Assembly (NCBI RefSeq): GCF_028453695.1
Contig: NC_135780.1
Span: 5,456,001-5,520,000, forward strand
Direction: 5' to 3'
Source of the DNA: Augochlora pura
Taxonomy: Eukaryota > Arthropoda > Insecta > Hymenoptera > Halictidae
Length of the DNA: 64,000 nt
Shown: positions 60,592-64,000 of the stretch, piece after piece
How positions within the stretch are numbered: the first letter of the stretch is position 1
How the letters are laid out: each line of letters opens with the position of its first letter
Program-made: the position numbers and the translations under genes
Notes under the pieces: model-generated
Databases searched by the model: none
What the model was told of the DNA's origin: nothing
The model's input: the letters and a program-made list of their open reading frames with translations, nothing else

Positions 60592-63500
60592 AGAGAACTT
60601 GAATGAAATTTCTTGATAATAAAATATTTTGGTGTCAGGATACGGTAGAACTTTTATTTTCGATAAATTGTTAATACACTAGTAGTATAGATAAGTCAAC
60701 GTTTAATCGAGGTCCTTCTAAAGTTTCACCGTTATCGCTATAAATAATAAAAAGATATAAATAATAAAGATCGAGGAAATTTCGTTCTGTCAATCGATAT
60801 TCCACTGTGTACTTAAAATTAATTTATAAATAGTAATCGCAAGGTTGTTATTTTTAAGTAAATAGAAACTCTTTATACAATGATTTTCCATAAAATTTAG
60901 AATTGTGTTATAATATTATAAGAACTGTGTTACACGTGTTCATAAACCCGTCAGATAGTTTATTGCATAACGAACAGCGGATCGAATAATAACATGAATT
61001 AGCTCTCCCGGCGATTTTAGCCCGGCGTGCTCTATACGTCCAAGGATAGCGCGCGCGCGTCAATTAAACGAGCACCGCCGATATCGACTTAATCACGCGC
61101 ATTTACAGAAAACTTTGCGCGGCGTGGAATGACGGGGAGAGAAGACCGGTCGTTGAAGACCGACGACGATGAAAAGAAGTCACCTGGGTGACGTTCATGC
61201 GACGTTACAACACACTCCCGCTGCGAATATTCATTACATTCCCTTACGGTTGATCTCCTTCGCGCTGGTAGCTCCTGGCTTCACGGGGCCCATTCGCTCT
61301 TCTCACAAATTAATCATAATTAGTTGTGAGATGTCCTCCAACGGTCCATCGCGGTCTCGAGAGAGAGAGAGAGAAGGAGAGAGAGATGGGGGATAGAGGA
61401 GACGGGGTAAGAAAGAAAGAGAAAAGGAGGAGAGACACGATAAAAAAGGAATGAGAAGGAGGGGAGGGGGGGACACGAAGAAAGGAGAGACGAAAGAAAA
61501 TCAGCCGCTCGAAGCGTGCATCCGCTTCTCTTGACTCACGACGAGGGTACACACAGAACCGACGTTGCCTTTTCGAATCTCTCCGCGGCCGTCCTGATTT
61601 TATTTTTCGGGCCAAATTGCGCGCAATTTTCGACAAATGGGCAGGTGTCCGCGGCGAGAGGAATCCTTTTCGCAGCTCCCCTGACGTCAATTAACAATGA
61701 TTGGTCGTTGTCGAATGGTTATTATTTCTAATTGTCGGCCAGGAAATATTCCCGGGACGAACTCTCCGCGAGCTGTTCTTCTTCTATTTCCAGGCGACGC
61801 TCGTCGATTGTATCGCTATGCAAATCTGCTTTCTCGATGAACCACGAAATCGTTGCAGCACTATTTTTTCCTTTCACCCTTGTAAATAACTGACGGCTTT
61901 TCGACAACGCCGCGACAGCTTTCGTGGATCGTTTTGTCGGCTAACCAGGTAATGAGAATGTTCAGATTCGAAGTGCTTTGGTCTTTTTTTGCATCGTTAC
62001 GAGCAAAGTTGCCGCCTTTCTTAACACCGGAATTACCGAGAAGTAAAAACAATTTTGTACGTATTGCTTTGCAACAACATAATATCGACGCGCCATTTAA
62101 CGTTCATCCAGCCAACATAAATTTCGTCATAAAACATTATAAACTTAAAAATTTTTATATTATCCTAAATGCTTTAAAAAGCATTAATTTATATACGGTT
62201 AAATAAGATTTAATTATGCTACGAAAGTGTGCGACTAATTTCTGTCACACCCTGTATATTCAGTCGCCTACCTTCAATTACTAAGAGGCTGCTGGAGGTG
62301 GATGATCAAGAGAAAGGACTTTTTAGTTACGTATGCCACCTGTTATATTCTCGCTTCCTTCTCCACCGCCTCTCCGGCGCGTCCTTACGAACGTAACTAG
62401 CAACAGAAGTGCGGGCATTTTACTTCGTTTCTTATAGCGTAATGAGCTCGACGCGATAGTCACGACTAATGGGCTTTGAGAGAAGAAAGAATCCCCCGTG
62501 AATTAGTTAAACAGTTAATAAAGCATGGTACTACCTGTGCATTATACATAGCGGTTTTATAATCAACGACGACTCTGTGTATTTCACTTGCAAAATGTAA
62601 GGAATAAATACAGAACTATTAATACAATCGCGAATCGAGTGACACTATAATTTTTAGAAAGTGCAAACAATTAACAATGAAATAATTATAGTTGTCAGTA
62701 ATGGTTTTAGATATTTACTACACGCGAGTATTTTTGCTTTGAATATTCTTACATCGACGAATAAATTTTATTAGAATACATAGTTACGACTGTTCTATGT
62801 TACTTATATTGATTTTAATTTATTACAAAATTTATTTTAATATACGAAATGTAAATATCTCGATTTGAAACTTTATAAGATCGTTTGAAGTATAATATAT
62901 TTGTCGAATCACGTATCGTATATTTTCATTTCTCCGCATAATTTGAAATATTTTTTTGAATGATTTGTAATTGAAAAATATAAATTATCCTTTAAAATTG
63001 CAAGAGAATTGTTTCGACGGCCAGGCATACGGCATACATTTATGGTATTTTCCTGAAAATATCGGTGATAGAAAATGTTTAATTTAATTTTGCAAACCGA
63101 CATTGTCGCCGTTGGCTTTCCATCTCCGATGGCAGATAAATCATAGACAGGTCCGCTCTTCCCGCACGCACAGCGTGTTGACTTTCCTCGCGGAGTTATT
63201 TCGCCCGAGAGAGACCATAGGCGAAACCGCTCGATCCTCCGTGTCTCGAAAAATACTCGTTTGCTGTACTCGAGTTTACGAGTTTTGGTCAGCGAAGAAA
63301 ATCGTTGGGCAATCTCACCGTGCAACCGTTTATTTGCTGTACGGCTTCGGCTACTTTACGTCCGCTGATGACGGAGTACACATAAATTTCAAGCTCGTCG
63401 CTGAAGTCCGATTTCGCTGCCATACTCCGTTTTTAATCGTTGCCTCGAAAATAATAGAATTTCGAATGGAAATCTTCCATTCGACATCTTAAAATTGTTA

Positions 63501-64000
63501 TACTACATAATAAATACGATTGAAATTATATTTTTATTTTTAACAATTTCTAAGTGAACTAAAAAGGTAATTCTGATGACAACTTCATCCCTTGAACTTG
63601 TATCTCCTTGATTAAATGAAAATTAAAGTTGACTATTTTGTTTGCAGATTAAAAAGAAAAAAAGCATTCTTAGCTAATCGTTTTCTAAGAAAAAGAACCG
63701 ATCAGTGAAAAAGGGATTAATTAATAGGGCGCAAACTCGTGACGAAGAGGTGGGTGGTGTCAACGGGGTGTCTGCGAGTGGTGTGCGTTAAACCGTCGGG
63801 CACCGCCCCTCGGTTATAATTAGTGGTCATAGTGTACCGGCACAGAGAGAAAGACAGAGAAGAGAGAGACCCGGCGCTGGTTTTATAGGGGTCGATGAGG
63901 CGGCGCCCTCGCGCTTTTCCATTAGACGCGAGAATTCGCGCCTGCGCCCGGCGATTAATTACAGAGAGGGTTGCCAATCGGAAGAAAAGCCGGAATGCGC
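60592..64000. other. Non-coding stretch after the gap
   Basis: AT-rich with CpG-richer patches at 61.0-61.9 and 63.1-63.3 kb. GA tracts lie near 61360-61386. An ACACCCTGTA string at 62246-62255 resembles ends of common insect DNA elements, but no partner end was found. The 129-codon frame at 63103-63492 has no domain. No gene supported. Confidence 0.45.

Noticed and set aside
63103..63492. 129-codon plus-strand frame near the right edge
   Set aside because: The first codon is not ATG, no domain is recognised, and the opposite strand is also open for 138 codons.

Overview
This is a eukaryotic nuclear window, almost certainly from an insect and most plausibly a hymenopteran (inference). The background is AT-rich, with CpG-rich blocks in which CpG is not depleted, and with many GA/CT microsatellites. 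It carries mariner relics and many short TTAA-flanked elements. No tRNA, rRNA, CRISPR or bacterial-style gene was seen. Nearly all long open frames are low-complexity or composition-driven, so the window looks like the large introns or regulatory desert of one or a few genes.

One candidate gene is supported, on the + strand. A putative coding exon starts at ATG 35854 and ends at 36045 with a strong GC-type donor. A second putative exon, 48428-48631, has an AG acceptor and a GTGAGT donor. Both join in phase 0. The second exon ends in a stretch that weakly resembles the N-terminal half of a Pax paired domain. A degenerate form of this half is known from Eyegone-class Pax proteins, but the name is only a hypothesis. 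A possible non-coding first exon lies near 771-973. Later exons would lie beyond the window, since no RED subdomain or homeodomain was recognised here.

The most conspicuous structure is an inverted duplication. Positions 2395-11119 reappear reverse-complemented at 51367-60091, both exactly 8725 bp. The second copy is a contig bounded on each side by N runs (100 N at 51267-51366, 500 N at 60092-60591). This strongly suggests an allelic haplotig mis-scaffolded next to its partner rather than a genuine segmental duplication. The arms are nearly identical except in patches at about 3.63-4.5 kb and 5.65-6.32 kb.

Layout: 1-2394, possible distal promoter and intron; 2395-11119, left arm with a CpG-rich block and a perfect X-box; 11.2-12 kb, repeat relics including inverted transposase 3' ends; 13-17 kb, GA/CT and poly-G low complexity; 18-26 kb, non-coding; 26.4-30.3 kb, a cluster of TTAA elements; 35.6-36.0 kb, candidate exon; 39-42.3 kb, two further TTAA families, one nested in another; 45.9 kb, a perfect 28-bp hairpin; 47.8-48.4 kb, a deleted mariner directly upstream of the second exon; 51.3-60.1 kb, haplotig; 60.6-64 kb, non-coding.
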